Notes: generated from the sequence alone by a model not told the origin. A DNA stretch of 64,000 nucleotides from Vreelandella sp031769195 (GCF_031769195.1 NZ_JAVHNP010000005.1:186001-250000), one strand, 5' to 3'; shown: positions 17,927 to 24,911, counted from the stretch's first letter. Made by a program: numbers and translations.

Positions 17927-19126
17927 ATGCCCTTCTCAAAACTAGGCTTATCCAGCCCACTCGTTCAAGCCATTGTTGAACTTGGTTACAAAACGCCCAC
18001 GCCCATTCAGGAACAAGCGATTCCTGTCATTCTTTCGGGGAAAGACTTAATCGCCACCGCACAAACCGGTACCGGTAAAACCGCTGCCTTTGTGCTGCCG
18101 CTGCTGGAAAAATTCAGCAAAGCAGCAGAACCGCTGCGCGGTAAACGCATTCGCGCACTGATCCTGGTGCCAACCCGCGAGCTAGCGGTTCAGGTGGAAG
18201 CCAGCGTAGCCCAATACGCCAAGCATACCCAGCTCACCTCAATGGCCGCGTATGGCGGCGTAGATACCGCCCCGCAAAAAGAGCGCTTAATCGAAGGGGT
18301 GGATATTTTGGTCGCCACACCGGGCAGGCTGCTGGATTTAGCGCATCAGCGCGCACTGCACTTTGATGAACTGCAAGTCATGGTGCTGGACGAAGCAGAC
18401 AGAATGGTCGATATGGGCTTTGTGGATGACATCCATAAAATCATCGTGCGCCTGCCTGCAAACCGTCAGAACCTGCTGTTCACCGCCACCATGACCAACG
18501 ACGTGCGCGCCATCGCCCACGCGTTTTCAGACAGCAAAATGACCGACATGGCGGCGGACATCTCCATTACGCCTAACGTGCGCGCCGCCGCCACCATCAA
18601 ACAATGGCTGATCACGGTCGACAAAGACACCAAGTCCGCCCTATTGAGCCACCTGATCAACGAGCAAGCGTGGGATCAGGCGCTAATTTTTGTCGAGAAA
18701 AAACACAGTGCCGCCAAGCTGGTCGCCCAGCTGGAAAAACGCGGTATTAAAGCGGACTCCATTCACGGCGGCAGAAGCCAAGCCATGCGCGAGACGGTAT
18801 TGGCGCAGTTTAAAACAGGCGAACTGAAGTACCTAGTAGCCACCGGCGTCGCCGCGCGGGGCCTGGATATTGGCGAACTTAGCCGCGTGGTGAATTACGA
18901 TTTACCCTTCCAGCCAGAAGAGTACATCCACCGCATTGGCCGCACCGGCCGCGCGGGTGCCTCCGGTGAAGCGATCTCGCTGGTTGATATCAGCGACTTC
19001 AAAAACCTCTGCGCGATTGAAAGGCGTTTGAAAAACACGATTGAACGCAAAGAAGTGGAAGGCTTCCCGGTTAAGAAAGCCGTGCCCGCGTCTAACTTGA
19101 ACCACGTCAAAAAAAGCAGCCGTTAA
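17927..19126 (+). CDS. DEAD-box ATP-dependent RNA helicase (RhlE-like)
   Basis: 399 residues from the ATG at 17927 (MPFSKLGLSSPLVQAI); upstream in-frame codons are poor protein. All helicase motifs are present in order: Q motif (GYKTPTPIQEQAIP), motif I AQTGTGKT, PTRELA, GG, TPGR, motif II DEAD, motif III as TAT instead of the usual SAT, then ARGLDI and HRIGRTGRAG. Unwinds short RNA duplexes; bacterial RhlE-type proteins act in ribosome assembly and mRNA turnover. It has only a short basic tail. Convergent with the Rho-like gene. Confidence 0.95.
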   Translation: MPFSKLGLSSPLVQAIVELGYKTPTPIQEQAIPVILSGKDLIATAQTGTGKTAAFVLPLLEKFSKAAEPLRGKRIRALILVPTRELAVQVEASVAQYAKHTQLTSMAAYGGVDTAPQKERLIEGVDILVATPGRLLDLAHQRALHFDELQVMVLDEADRMVDMGFVDDIHKIIVRLPANRQNLLFTATMTNDVRAIAHAFSDSKMTDMAADISITPNVRAAATIKQWLITVDKDTKSALLSHLINEQAWDQALIFVEKKHSAAKLVAQLEKRGIKADSIHGGRSQAMRETVLAQFKTGELKYLVATGVAARGLDIGELSRVVNYDLPFQPEEYIHRIGRTGRAGASGEAISLVDISDFKNLCAIERRLKNTIERKEVEGFPVKKAVPASNLNHVKKSSR

Positions 19127-19137
19127 GCGTTCACCAA

Positions 19138-19181
19138 GAAGCTCACCTATTCGTTAGATTCAGGAATCATGGGTGAGCTTC
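19138..19181. terminator. Candidate hairpin between convergent helicase and Rho-like genes
   Basis: GAAGCTCACC and GGGTGAGCTTC form a stem of about 10 bp around a 23-base loop in the 59-base gap. There is no T-tract, so this is a weak candidate terminator or a transcript-stabilising hairpin. Confidence 0.4.
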
Positions 19182-19185
19182 ACCG

Positions 19186-20142
19186 TTACTCAGCGGGTGA
19201 AAAAGCGCTCAGCAGCTCCGCATTCGTCGGGTATTTCTCCAGCAGCGTAAGCAGCTTCTGAGCGCCTTCAACAGGCTTAAGCGGTGTTAACGCTCTGCGC
19301 AGCGTGCGTACTTTTTCAAGATCTTTTGCATCAATTAACAGCTCTTCTCGGCGGGTACTGCTTTTGGCAATATCAATTGCCGGGAAAATCCGTTGATTGG
19401 CCACGTCCCGTGATAGCACCAGCTCCATATTGCCCGTGCCTTTAAACTCCTCAAAAATCACCTGATCCATACGGCTTCCCGTATCCACCAGCACGGTGGC
19501 TAGAATGGTGAGCGAGCCGCCGTTTTCGATATTCCGCGCCGCGCCAAACAGTTTGCGGGGTATTTCCATCGCCCGGGAATCCAGCCCACCCGACATGGTA
19601 CGCCCATTGCCCCGCTGCTCGGCATTGTGAACCCGCGAGAGCCTGGTGAGTGAATCGATCACGATCATCACATCATGCCCCTCGCCGGCCTGCTTACGCG
19701 CTTTATCCAGCAACTGATCGGCCATCCGCACATGGTGCGCGTAGCTTTCATCCGACGACGAAGCATGCACTTCAGCCGACACGCTGCGCTTAAAGTCGGT
19801 GACCTCTTCCGGGCGCTCATCAATCAGCAAGGCATACAGTTTTATCTCCGGGTAAGCCTGCGCCACCGCTTGGCAGATATGCTTCAGCAGCGTCGTTTTG
19901 CCAGAACCGGGCGGTGCCACAATCAACCCCCGCTGCCCCATGCCGATGGGCGTAATCAAATCCATCGCCCGCACGGTGCGCGGCTGATCACTGGGCGCTA
20001 AATACAGGCGTGGGGAGGGATGAATAGCGGTGCCGTTTAGGAAGCGTGTTATGGGGTCGTTGGAGGTTTGTTCTTCGGCTTCATTGGTGGGTTTGGGCTC
20101 TGGTGGTCTTTTGGTTTTTAGGCTTAGGGTTTTGCGGGTCAT
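19186..20142 (-). CDS. Rho-like hexameric ATPase lacking the N-terminal RNA-binding domain
   Basis: 318 residues against about 419 for Rho. After a charged, low-complexity N-terminus of about 45 residues the sequence aligns by eye with the motor half of Rho: VRAMDLITPIGMGQRGLIVA, P-loop PPGSGKTT (Rho usually has PPKAGKT), LIDERPEEVTDF, Walker B VMIVIDSLTRLSR, the Q-loop region with SGGLDSRA, and the R-loop FEEFKGTGNMEL then RRIFPAID-like NQRIFPAIDIAKS. The helical Rho-N domain and the cold-shock-like primary RNA-binding domain are absent. All ATPase motifs look intact, so it is probably an active ring ATPase with altered RNA recognition. No strong ribosome-binding site. A standard rho gene is presumably elsewhere. 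Confidence 0.88.
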   Translation of the reverse strand: MTRKTLSLKTKRPPEPKPTNEAEEQTSNDPITRFLNGTAIHPSPRLYLAPSDQPRTVRAMDLITPIGMGQRGLIVAPPGSGKTTLLKHICQAVAQAYPEIKLYALLIDERPEEVTDFKRSVSAEVHASSSDESYAHHVRMADQLLDKARKQAGEGHDVMIVIDSLTRLSRVHNAEQRGNGRTMSGGLDSRAMEIPRKLFGAARNIENGGSLTILATVLVDTGSRMDQVIFEEFKGTGNMELVLSRDVANQRIFPAIDIAKSSTRREELLIDAKDLEKVRTLRRALTPLKPVEGAQKLLTLLEKYPTNAELLSAFSPAE

Positions 20143-20192
20143 GGTAGGGTGAATTGCCTTTTAAATTTGGGTGTTAACTATTAACCCACGTG

Positions 20193-20885
20193 CTAACCCA
20201 TGTTGAGGTCTAGCGTGAAGTTACGAATAATTTTTTCATCTAAACAGCTTCGTAGGAATGTATTCATCGCTCGCATATCGTTCGATGAATAAAAGTCGAG
20301 CATCAGCGTGTTAAATTCCTGCTGCCGTTTGGCTTGAACATTGATCACAGGGAAGCCGTTAGCCAACAAGATACCGTTCATCATGAAACGGCCAGTGCGC
20401 TTGTTGACGTCCCAAAAAAACTGAGCGCGAGCCATTTGTAAAAATGCCGTGATGCCCTGATCGTAAACATCAGCCTCACTGTAGACTTGTTGCTCCACTT
20501 CTCGCCATGTTGCATCCAACGCATCGGGAGCAGGCGGCTCATACTCAGAGCCAGCGATAGTGACATAACCTGAACGGAACTTACCCCACTCTAACGCTTC
20601 TTCTTTTCCGGCGATCTCGTGAATACTCAGCGCCGTTTTTTTGTCGAATGTAAACTCACCCTGCTCGACCAAATCAAAAATAAACGCCCACGCTTTGGCC
20701 TGGTTGATTGCCATGTTTTGATCACTGATGCGATGCCCACCTACCGTAATGCCATCAAGAATGGTCTGCACCTCAGGCAGCGTCATGGCAACGCCTTCCA
20801 GGTTCACCGCATCGTAAACCAGAGCAGGCACATCTCTTTTAGCCAGCTGTACGGCCAGAGGTATATTGGGTTTCATGTCCCACAT
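20193..20885 (-). CDS. Fic/DOC-family protein with degenerate core motif
   Basis: 230 residues from the ATG at 20885, supported by CAGGAG; the frame is open 17 codons upstream. Near the N-terminus AVNLEGVAMTLPEV resembles the (S/T)xxxE(G/N) inhibitory helix of class II Fic proteins, though Ala replaces Ser/Thr. The core reads QFFWDVNKRTGRFMMNG: against HxFx(D/E)xN(G/K)R the invariant His is Gln, while Asp, Asn and Arg remain. Fic enzymes transfer AMP or other phosphates and need that His as base, so AMP transfer is doubtful; a de-AMPylating, other transferase or regulatory role is possible. It lies at the edge of the accessory island. Confidence 0.82.
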   Translation of the reverse strand: MWDMKPNIPLAVQLAKRDVPALVYDAVNLEGVAMTLPEVQTILDGITVGGHRISDQNMAINQAKAWAFIFDLVEQGEFTFDKKTALSIHEIAGKEEALEWGKFRSGYVTIAGSEYEPPAPDALDATWREVEQQVYSEADVYDQGITAFLQMARAQFFWDVNKRTGRFMMNGILLANGFPVINVQAKRQQEFNTLMLDFYSSNDMRAMNTFLRSCLDEKIIRNFTLDLNMG

Positions 20886-20992
20886 ATTAGCTCCTGATGG
20901 GTGCATAGAGTGATAGGTTACGCTAGCGGCCCTCAAGGCGGCCTGTAGTTCTTTGATAACGATATACGAGAATTTTACCGTGAAGCGGCTTG

Positions 20993-21295
20993 TTAACGCC
21001 TAAGCCCGAAATCCTCGCGAATGACCTCAGGATGACGAAAAGCAATTTCGATTAATGCCTTGGCTGGCCCAGACGGCTTGCGCCGCCCCTGCTCCCATTC
21101 CTGAAGCGTACGCGGAGAAATATGCAACACCTCGAAAAACTCTCACTGCGTAAGGCCAGTTTTCCCTCTCGCCTCTGCCACCTCATTAGGCTCAACATGG
21201 CTAACCCGTGCGGTTTTTCCCGCTTTCATTTCTTTGACTGATTGAAGCAGCTTGTTGCCAAGCTCCTCAGCATTATAAGCCTTGAAGCGCGGCAT
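20993..21295 (-). pseudogene. XRE-type antitoxin gene (NadS/HigA-2-like) broken by an in-frame TGA
   Basis: The frame from the ATG at 21295 runs 50 codons (MPRFKAYNAEELGNKLLQSV onward) to TGA at 21143-21145 and then continues in the same frame for 49 more codons to TAA at 20993-20995. The downstream part completes the helix-turn-helix: TQ-stop-EFFEVLHISPRTLQEWEQ, then RRKPSGPAKALIEIA. Together they give the roughly 100-residue length of antitoxins that pair with RelE/HigB-type toxins. No toxin gene is next to it. Its final TAA lies in TTAACAAG, like the stops of neighbouring cassette genes. Confidence 0.82.
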
Positions 21296-21360
21296 GCTGA
21301 CCCCCCTCGTTTGTTTTCTCGATCCTATCAAAACGTAGCCGTCAGCGGTTTTTTTCTAAA

Positions 21361-21450
21361 GCCTCAACGCCGCAAATCACCGGCGACAAATAGCAGAGCG
21401 ACGAAGGTGCGGCGCTTTTTGTCGTCCGAGTGCATTTGCCTTGTTAGCCC
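21361..21450 (-). other. attC-like integron recombination site after the methyltransferase gene
   Basis: Read on the minus strand, the site opens with GGGCTAACAAG and closes with GGCGTTGAGGC, about 90 bases apart. Between them are nested inverted arms: GCAAAT pairs with ATTTGC, CAC-T-CGG pairs with CCGGTG with one unpaired base in the left arm, and CGACAAA pairs with TTTGTCG. This is the layout of an attC site (R'', L'' with extra base, loop, L', R'). The methyltransferase stop codon TAA lies inside the left core, as is common in cassettes. The right core (GTTGAGG) departs from the GTTRRRY consensus. Confidence 0.75.
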
Positions 21451-22664
21451 TTTTCACTAAAAAGTCCTCGCTGCTTTTTTATTTTGACAGATTCACAAGT
21501 CCATAGCCCTCTCTTTTCACGCTCAAGCTTAGTCTTCCTTGGGAAAAGCGAGTTGATTGATGCTCTATAACCTTCCAATATCTCTCGCTCTTTATCTATT
21601 AGTGCGAACCTATCTTGAATGATATCTGAAGGTCCAATCTCACAACCAATCCAACGCCTTCCTTTAAGTTCAGCTGCCATGTAAGTTGTACCTGAGCCGC
21701 CAAATGGATCAAACACTAGATCCCCTTCATTTGATGCCATTTCAATTATTCTATCGAGAAGTTTTAAAGACAGTTCGTTTGATCCATTTCTTCTCTTATA
21801 TTTAGCATGTCGCACTGGAGGTATATCTGTCCAAACATCACTAATGTTCACGCCTGCTGGATTCATTTTATCCTTATAGCCACCATAATCTTTAAGATCA
21901 CCATAACATTTTGGGCAAACTTCCATAGCCAACCTATCAGGATGGAATGTATTTGGTCTTTCTCCCTTAATGTAATAAAGAAGAGAATAATGGGATGGAT
22001 ACAGCCTACTTTGAATAGGGAGACTGTACTTAATATCAACTGCTATCCAATGTCTGAAAGTTAGCATGCCCTCAAGGTATGAGGTTAAGGATGCATTCCA
22101 TTTTGGCAAATTCCAAAGGAAAAGGGCGCCACCTGGTTTCAAAACACGAACACATTCCTTAATCCACTCTTGACACCAATGGAGATACTTTTCTGTTCTA
22201 AGTTTATCGTTGATTTCAGATGGATAGAGCTTCGCCAGATTGAACGGAGGGTCAGCAAAAATCAAATCTACCGAATCATTCTCCATAGTTTTAAGCAATT
22301 CATAGCAGTCTCCTTTGTATAACCTCCCTAGCACTGTTTCAAACTCCAAGGTAATGCTTGTCATCGGAGACTCTACAGAAGGAGTACGGTCTTTTATGAG
22401 AGGCAGAATAGAGTCAGCATTTTCTCGAATAGCTTCGATTATATCTTTATCCAAGCGCCCCATTTTAAGGCGAAGTGACAGCTCCGTAATTTTCGCTGCT
22501 ACAAGAATACCTTCTAAGTCATTGCCAGTTGGGACGATGTTGTGTTCGTTGTAATACTTTAGCTTTTTACTTGGCACTCCGCTTTGCTTAGCAAACGTTG
22601 CTATGTCTCCCCCATTGTCAGCACCTACGCCCAGCGCCTTAAAAAACTGATTTGAATAGCCCAT
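21444..22664 (-). CDS. Type II DNA methyltransferase of BamHI-like system
   Basis: 406 residues from the ATG at 22664, chosen because GAGGTAACT precedes it ideally; another ATG lies nine codons upstream. Motif IV (LIFADPPFNLA, about residue 140) comes before the SAM motif I region (LVFDPFGGSGTTYMAAEL, about residue 325), the order of beta-class amino-methyltransferases that modify cytosine N4 or adenine N6. The first 70 residues look like an added helix-turn-helix (FAKQSGVPSKKLKYY), and a CPKC motif near residue 240 is zinc-like. It is divergent from the controller and endonuclease genes across a C-box, the same gene arrangement as the BamHI system. AT-rich relative to the backbone. Confidence 0.88.
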   Translation of the reverse strand: MGYSNQFFKALGVGADNGGDIATFAKQSGVPSKKLKYYNEHNIVPTGNDLEGILVAAKITELSLRLKMGRLDKDIIEAIRENADSILPLIKDRTPSVESPMTSITLEFETVLGRLYKGDCYELLKTMENDSVDLIFADPPFNLAKLYPSEINDKLRTEKYLHWCQEWIKECVRVLKPGGALFLWNLPKWNASLTSYLEGMLTFRHWIAVDIKYSLPIQSRLYPSHYSLLYYIKGERPNTFHPDRLAMEVCPKCYGDLKDYGGYKDKMNPAGVNISDVWTDIPPVRHAKYKRRNGSNELSLKLLDRIIEMASNEGDLVFDPFGGSGTTYMAAELKGRRWIGCEIGPSDIIQDRFALIDKEREILEGYRASINSLFPRKTKLEREKRGLWTCESVKIKKQRGLFSEKG

Positions 22665-22717
22665 AGTTACCTCGATGTTAATCCGTAGCATATTTTATCA
22701 GCTTCTGCCGCAAATTT

Positions 22718-22747
22718 GTAGACTATAGTCCGTCGACCATAGTCTAC
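22718..22747. promoter_or_regulatory. C-box operator of the restriction-modification system
   Basis: GTA-GACTATAGTC-CGTC-GACCATAGTC-TAC is a near-perfect palindrome made of two GACT-type half-site pairs separated by CGTC. This matches the layout of C-boxes bound by controller proteins of type II systems (GACTnnnAGTC repeats). It lies 34 bases before the controller start and 53 bases before the divergent methyltransferase start, so it can regulate both. Confidence 0.85.
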
Positions 22748-22781
22748 AAGAATAGCAGAATCTCACAAATGAGGAGATGCT

Positions 22782-23021
22782 ATGAAACCAGAAGAAGCAT
22801 TTGGGATTGTTCTTAAACGTGCCAGGACAAATAAAGGCTTTTCACAAGAGCAACTGGCCCTTAGCTGTGATCTAGATAGAACTTTCATATCGATGCTAGA
22901 AAGAGGACAAAGGCAGCCTTCGTTGACCACAATACTTGCCATTTCATCATCTCTTAGAACTCCCGCAGACCAACTAATTAAGCTAACCACGGATCTAATA
23001 GATGAAAATAGTCAAAACTGA
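22782..23021 (+). CDS. Controller (C) protein of type II restriction-modification system
   Basis: 79 residues, a single XRE-type helix-turn-helix (FSQEQLALSCDLDRTFISML, then ERGQRQPSLTTILAISSSL), the usual size and form of C proteins that bind as dimers to C-boxes. These delay endonuclease expression until the methyltransferase has protected the host. GAGGAG precedes the ATG. Its last 20 bases overlap the start of the endonuclease gene, giving translational coupling. The C-box at 22718-22747 lies directly upstream. Confidence 0.9.
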   Translation: MKPEEAFGIVLKRARTNKGFSQEQLALSCDLDRTFISMLERGQRQPSLTTILAISSSLRTPADQLIKLTTDLIDENSQN

Positions 23022-23607
23022 AGTTCTCATAAGTCACGGTGACTTTTTTAATAGCAAAGCCTTTAAAGACGTTCTCGCTGAGATTGAAACTGCAATATCG
23101 AAAGTTGTATGGCCGCTCGACACCCAGTCATTTTCAATAAACCCAAAGGCAAAGGGGAATGGGGTTAAGCCAATCAAGACTGGTTGCATGGAACACCTTC
23201 AAGAAACTGGCTGGGAGCTCGAAAAGCGGCTACGAATATCGGGTGATATGCGACCCGGACCATTAGATGCTGTTAAAGAATTAACAAACGGAACCACATT
23301 TGCCCTAGAGTGGGAAACTGGCAATATTTCTTCCTCTCATAGAGCACTAAACAAAATGGCGTTGGGTATTCTTAAGGGTGTAATAAGTGGAGGTATACTC
23401 ATACTCCCTTCCAGAAAAATGTATAAATATCTGACTGATCGTGTAGGTAATTTTCAGGAAATTTCACCATATTTTCCCGTATGGAAAAGCCTAGACATAT
23501 CAAATGGCCACCTCGCAGTAATTGAAATAGAGCACAATCTTGAAGATAGTGAATCACCACTTATTCCCAAGGGGACAGATGGTTGGGCTGAGTTTCAAGG
23601 GAGCTAA
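23002..23607 (+). CDS. BamHI-like type II restriction endonuclease
   Basis: 201 residues; BamHI has 213. By memory alignment the similarity to BamHI spans the protein: FSINPKAKGNGVKPIK, then the catalytic Asp in PGPLDAVKEL and the Glu-x-Glu in LEWETGNISSSHRALNK (BamHI: FETGNISSAHRSMNK), YLTDRVGNFQEISPYF (BamHI: YLTDRVTNFEELEPYF) and PLIPKGTDGW near the end. BamHI cleaves GGATCC using D94, E111 and E113, all matched here. Specificity for GGATCC is therefore likely but inferred. The start overlaps the controller gene, and the stop codon lies in the core of the downstream attC site. Confidence 0.9.
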   Translation: MKIVKTEVLISHGDFFNSKAFKDVLAEIETAISKVVWPLDTQSFSINPKAKGNGVKPIKTGCMEHLQETGWELEKRLRISGDMRPGPLDAVKELTNGTTFALEWETGNISSSHRALNKMALGILKGVISGGILILPSRKMYKYLTDRVGNFQEISPYFPVWKSLDISNGHLAVIEIEHNLEDSESPLIPKGTDGWAEFQGS

Positions 23608-23674
23608 CTCCTGGCTTTGCGGCGTGCTGAAGCGCAGCGTAAGCACGTCCGACAACAGCCACTTGTTAGAAGCT
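23603..23674 (-). other. attC-like integron recombination site between membrane-protein and R-M cassettes
   Basis: On the minus strand the site opens AGCTTCTAACAAG and closes GGAGTTAGC, 72 bases in all. Arms GTGGCT-G-TTG and CAAAGCCA pair with one extra base in the left arm, and CGG-A-CGTGCT pairs with AGCACGCCG with another unpaired base, around a 13-base loop. Unpaired bases in the left arm are an attC hallmark. The left core AGCTTCTAAC is the exact inverse complement of GTTAGAAGCT at 24426-24435, where the same cassette begins. The stop codons of both flanking genes fall inside the cores. Confidence 0.82.
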
Positions 23675-24412
23675 TTTCCACGATTGGCACACTTCTACTT
23701 TAAATTTTTGCCCTGACTTATTTGAAGGATAGTACGCAAGCATATTTGGACCACCCAAAAAGATCACGCTTTCAGACTTCTTTGACCACTCATCGGCACA
23801 TAGATGGCTTGAATTGAAATCAGACCACAGTGCAAATCGGGTAGCAATGTCATTTAAATGCTTTGGAAGTATTGAAACCATTGATAGAAACAATGAAGTA
23901 AGTAACACGCCTGAAAAGAAAACAGCTGAGTGCTTTAGTATTTTTTTAAATGGAATATCTGTTACGCGCGCCACGGGAATTGCGTAGACTAAAAAACCTG
24001 CAACAACAATAAAGATCGCGTATGCATACCCTGTAACTGTTTCATGATATAGCAGGCCAATAGGGGTAAATAGGAACGCTAACAAACTATACGTGATACC
24101 AAAATTCCCAGCATCAACATGGAATATTCCGTTCAAAACCCCCGCAGTCCATTTTTGGGCATAGAGAGAGTAAAAGAACAATAGCCACGAAAACATGACA
24201 GCCCAATGCCATACTTTTAATTTTTCTCTAAGCTTCGTGCCTGCATCCGATACTGACAGCCACAATACCACATTTAGAAATGGCAAAAATCCAGTGTAGA
24301 TAATCGCCAGTGATAGGAGAAATATATGTTTGGATACTAATGATATAGCTACCAGCGCTACCCATATATAAATCGTATTCAAGTATTTATCGTTAAAAAT
24401 ATTCTTTAGCAC
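23666..24412 (-). CDS. Cassette-borne membrane protein of unknown function
   Basis: 248 residues from a GTG start with AAGGAA 6 bases upstream. About six hydrophobic segments run from residue 12 to 185 (IYIWVALVAISLVSKHIFLL, AVMFSWLLFFYSLY, AYAIFIVVAGFLVYAIPVA, SAVFFSGVLLTSLFLSM), followed by a soluble C-terminal domain of about 55 residues with two cysteines. I recognise no family. AT-rich. It fills a single integron cassette: the start lies about 23 bases from the cassette boundary and the stop codon is in the attC core. The topology resembles small immunity or phage-defence membrane proteins, but nothing specific supports this. Confidence 0.78.
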   Translation of the reverse strand: MLKNIFNDKYLNTIYIWVALVAISLVSKHIFLLSLAIIYTGFLPFLNVVLWLSVSDAGTKLREKLKVWHWAVMFSWLLFFYSLYAQKWTAGVLNGIFHVDAGNFGITYSLLAFLFTPIGLLYHETVTGYAYAIFIVVAGFLVYAIPVARVTDIPFKKILKHSAVFFSGVLLTSLFLSMVSILPKHLNDIATRFALWSDFNSSHLCADEWSKKSESVIFLGGPNMLAYYPSNKSGQKFKVEVCQSWKSF

Positions 24413-24425
24413 TATGTTTCCTTGT

Positions 24426-24480
24426 AGCTTCTAACAGTGATTATACAGCCTGTCGCATAACACTGATGAACGTGGCTGCG
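24426..24480 (-). other. Cassette insertion boundary, possibly an attI-like site
   Basis: On the minus strand GTTATGCG and then CACTGTTAGAAGC lie before the membrane-protein gene. GTTAGAAGCT complements the left core of the attC at 23603-23674, which fixes this as the start of that cassette. No folding arms are seen to its upstream side except ATAACAC/GTGTTAT, so it looks more like an attI half (which has direct repeats, not arms) than another attC. An integrase gene would be expected at higher coordinates on the plus strand and is absent. Confidence 0.45.
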
Positions 24481-24760
24481 CGTTTATTGGTGTTATCTAG
24501 CCGCTTTAAAAAAATAAACCACTGTTTTTATAGCACTATTCATCTCGCTAGGCAGTATATCCAAAATTCGCGTGCCGGCTCGTTTTTACGTTTTAATCAT
24601 ACTTTATTGATAAATTTTTCTTAAGCCACGTGACGTTGCATAAACATTGAGTTGGCTCAGGCTTTTGACAGCGGTGGAGCATTGAGGGGACTCACACTGA
24701 AGATCCCCCACAGGGTGTGGTACATATCAAGCAAGTGGGAGAATCAAACTTTGTGGCTCT

Positions 24761-24791
24761 ATCGTCGCGAGCTGAAGCTCCCTCCTACAAC
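24761..24791. repeat. REP-like extragenic palindrome
   Basis: Minus-strand TTGTAGGAGGGAGCTTCAGC continues with TCGCGACGAT; it contains the dyad GAGCT-TC-AGCTC. It resembles the GTAGGAG(C/G)GAGCTT-type REP sequences scattered in pseudomonads and halomonads. Only one copy was seen in the window. Confidence 0.6.
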
Positions 24792-24816
24792 TACCCCACA
24801 CCTCAAAACACATCCA

Positions 24817-24846
24817 TAGCCGTAGCCGTAGCCGTAGCCGTAGCCG
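24817..24846. repeat. Five tandem copies of TAGCCG
   Basis: TAGCCG is repeated five times without interruption and followed by a near copy boundary (AAGGG). It lies in the non-coding stretch 66 bases before the cobO stop, so it is likely a slippage-prone simple repeat. Confidence 0.9.
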
Positions 24847-24911
24847 AAGGGTAATGGGGCTTCGTCTACTTTCCCCTAACCATTGACTACTCGCCCTTCT
24901 TACCCTCCCCC

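Larger units (their letters stand above)
24481..24911. other. Long non-coding stretch between cassette region and cobO
   Basis: No open frame of significance on either strand. It contains an A/T-rich part to about 24,640, an extragenic palindrome (24761-24791) and a hexanucleotide tandem repeat (24817-24846). No integrase remnant was recognised when translating the plus strand by eye. Confidence 0.6.

Noticed and set aside
18478..18490. TAT in place of SAT in the DEAD-box helicase as a disabling change
   Set aside because: Thr for Ser in motif III occurs in functional DEAD-box proteins and all other motifs are intact.
20161..20200. GTTAGC/GTTAAC motifs at the end of the Fic gene as an attC core
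   Set aside because: No paired arms could be drawn; short TTAAC words are common by chance here.
20886..21000. A third attC site after the antitoxin pseudogene
   Set aside because: Only the left core-like TTAACAAG is present; the stretch down to the Fic gene has no complementary arm or GTTRRRY core.
21143..21145. In-frame TGA as a selenocysteine codon
   Set aside because: The gene is an XRE-type DNA-binding protein with no known seleno-form and no SECIS-like hairpin evident; a nonsense mutation is simpler.
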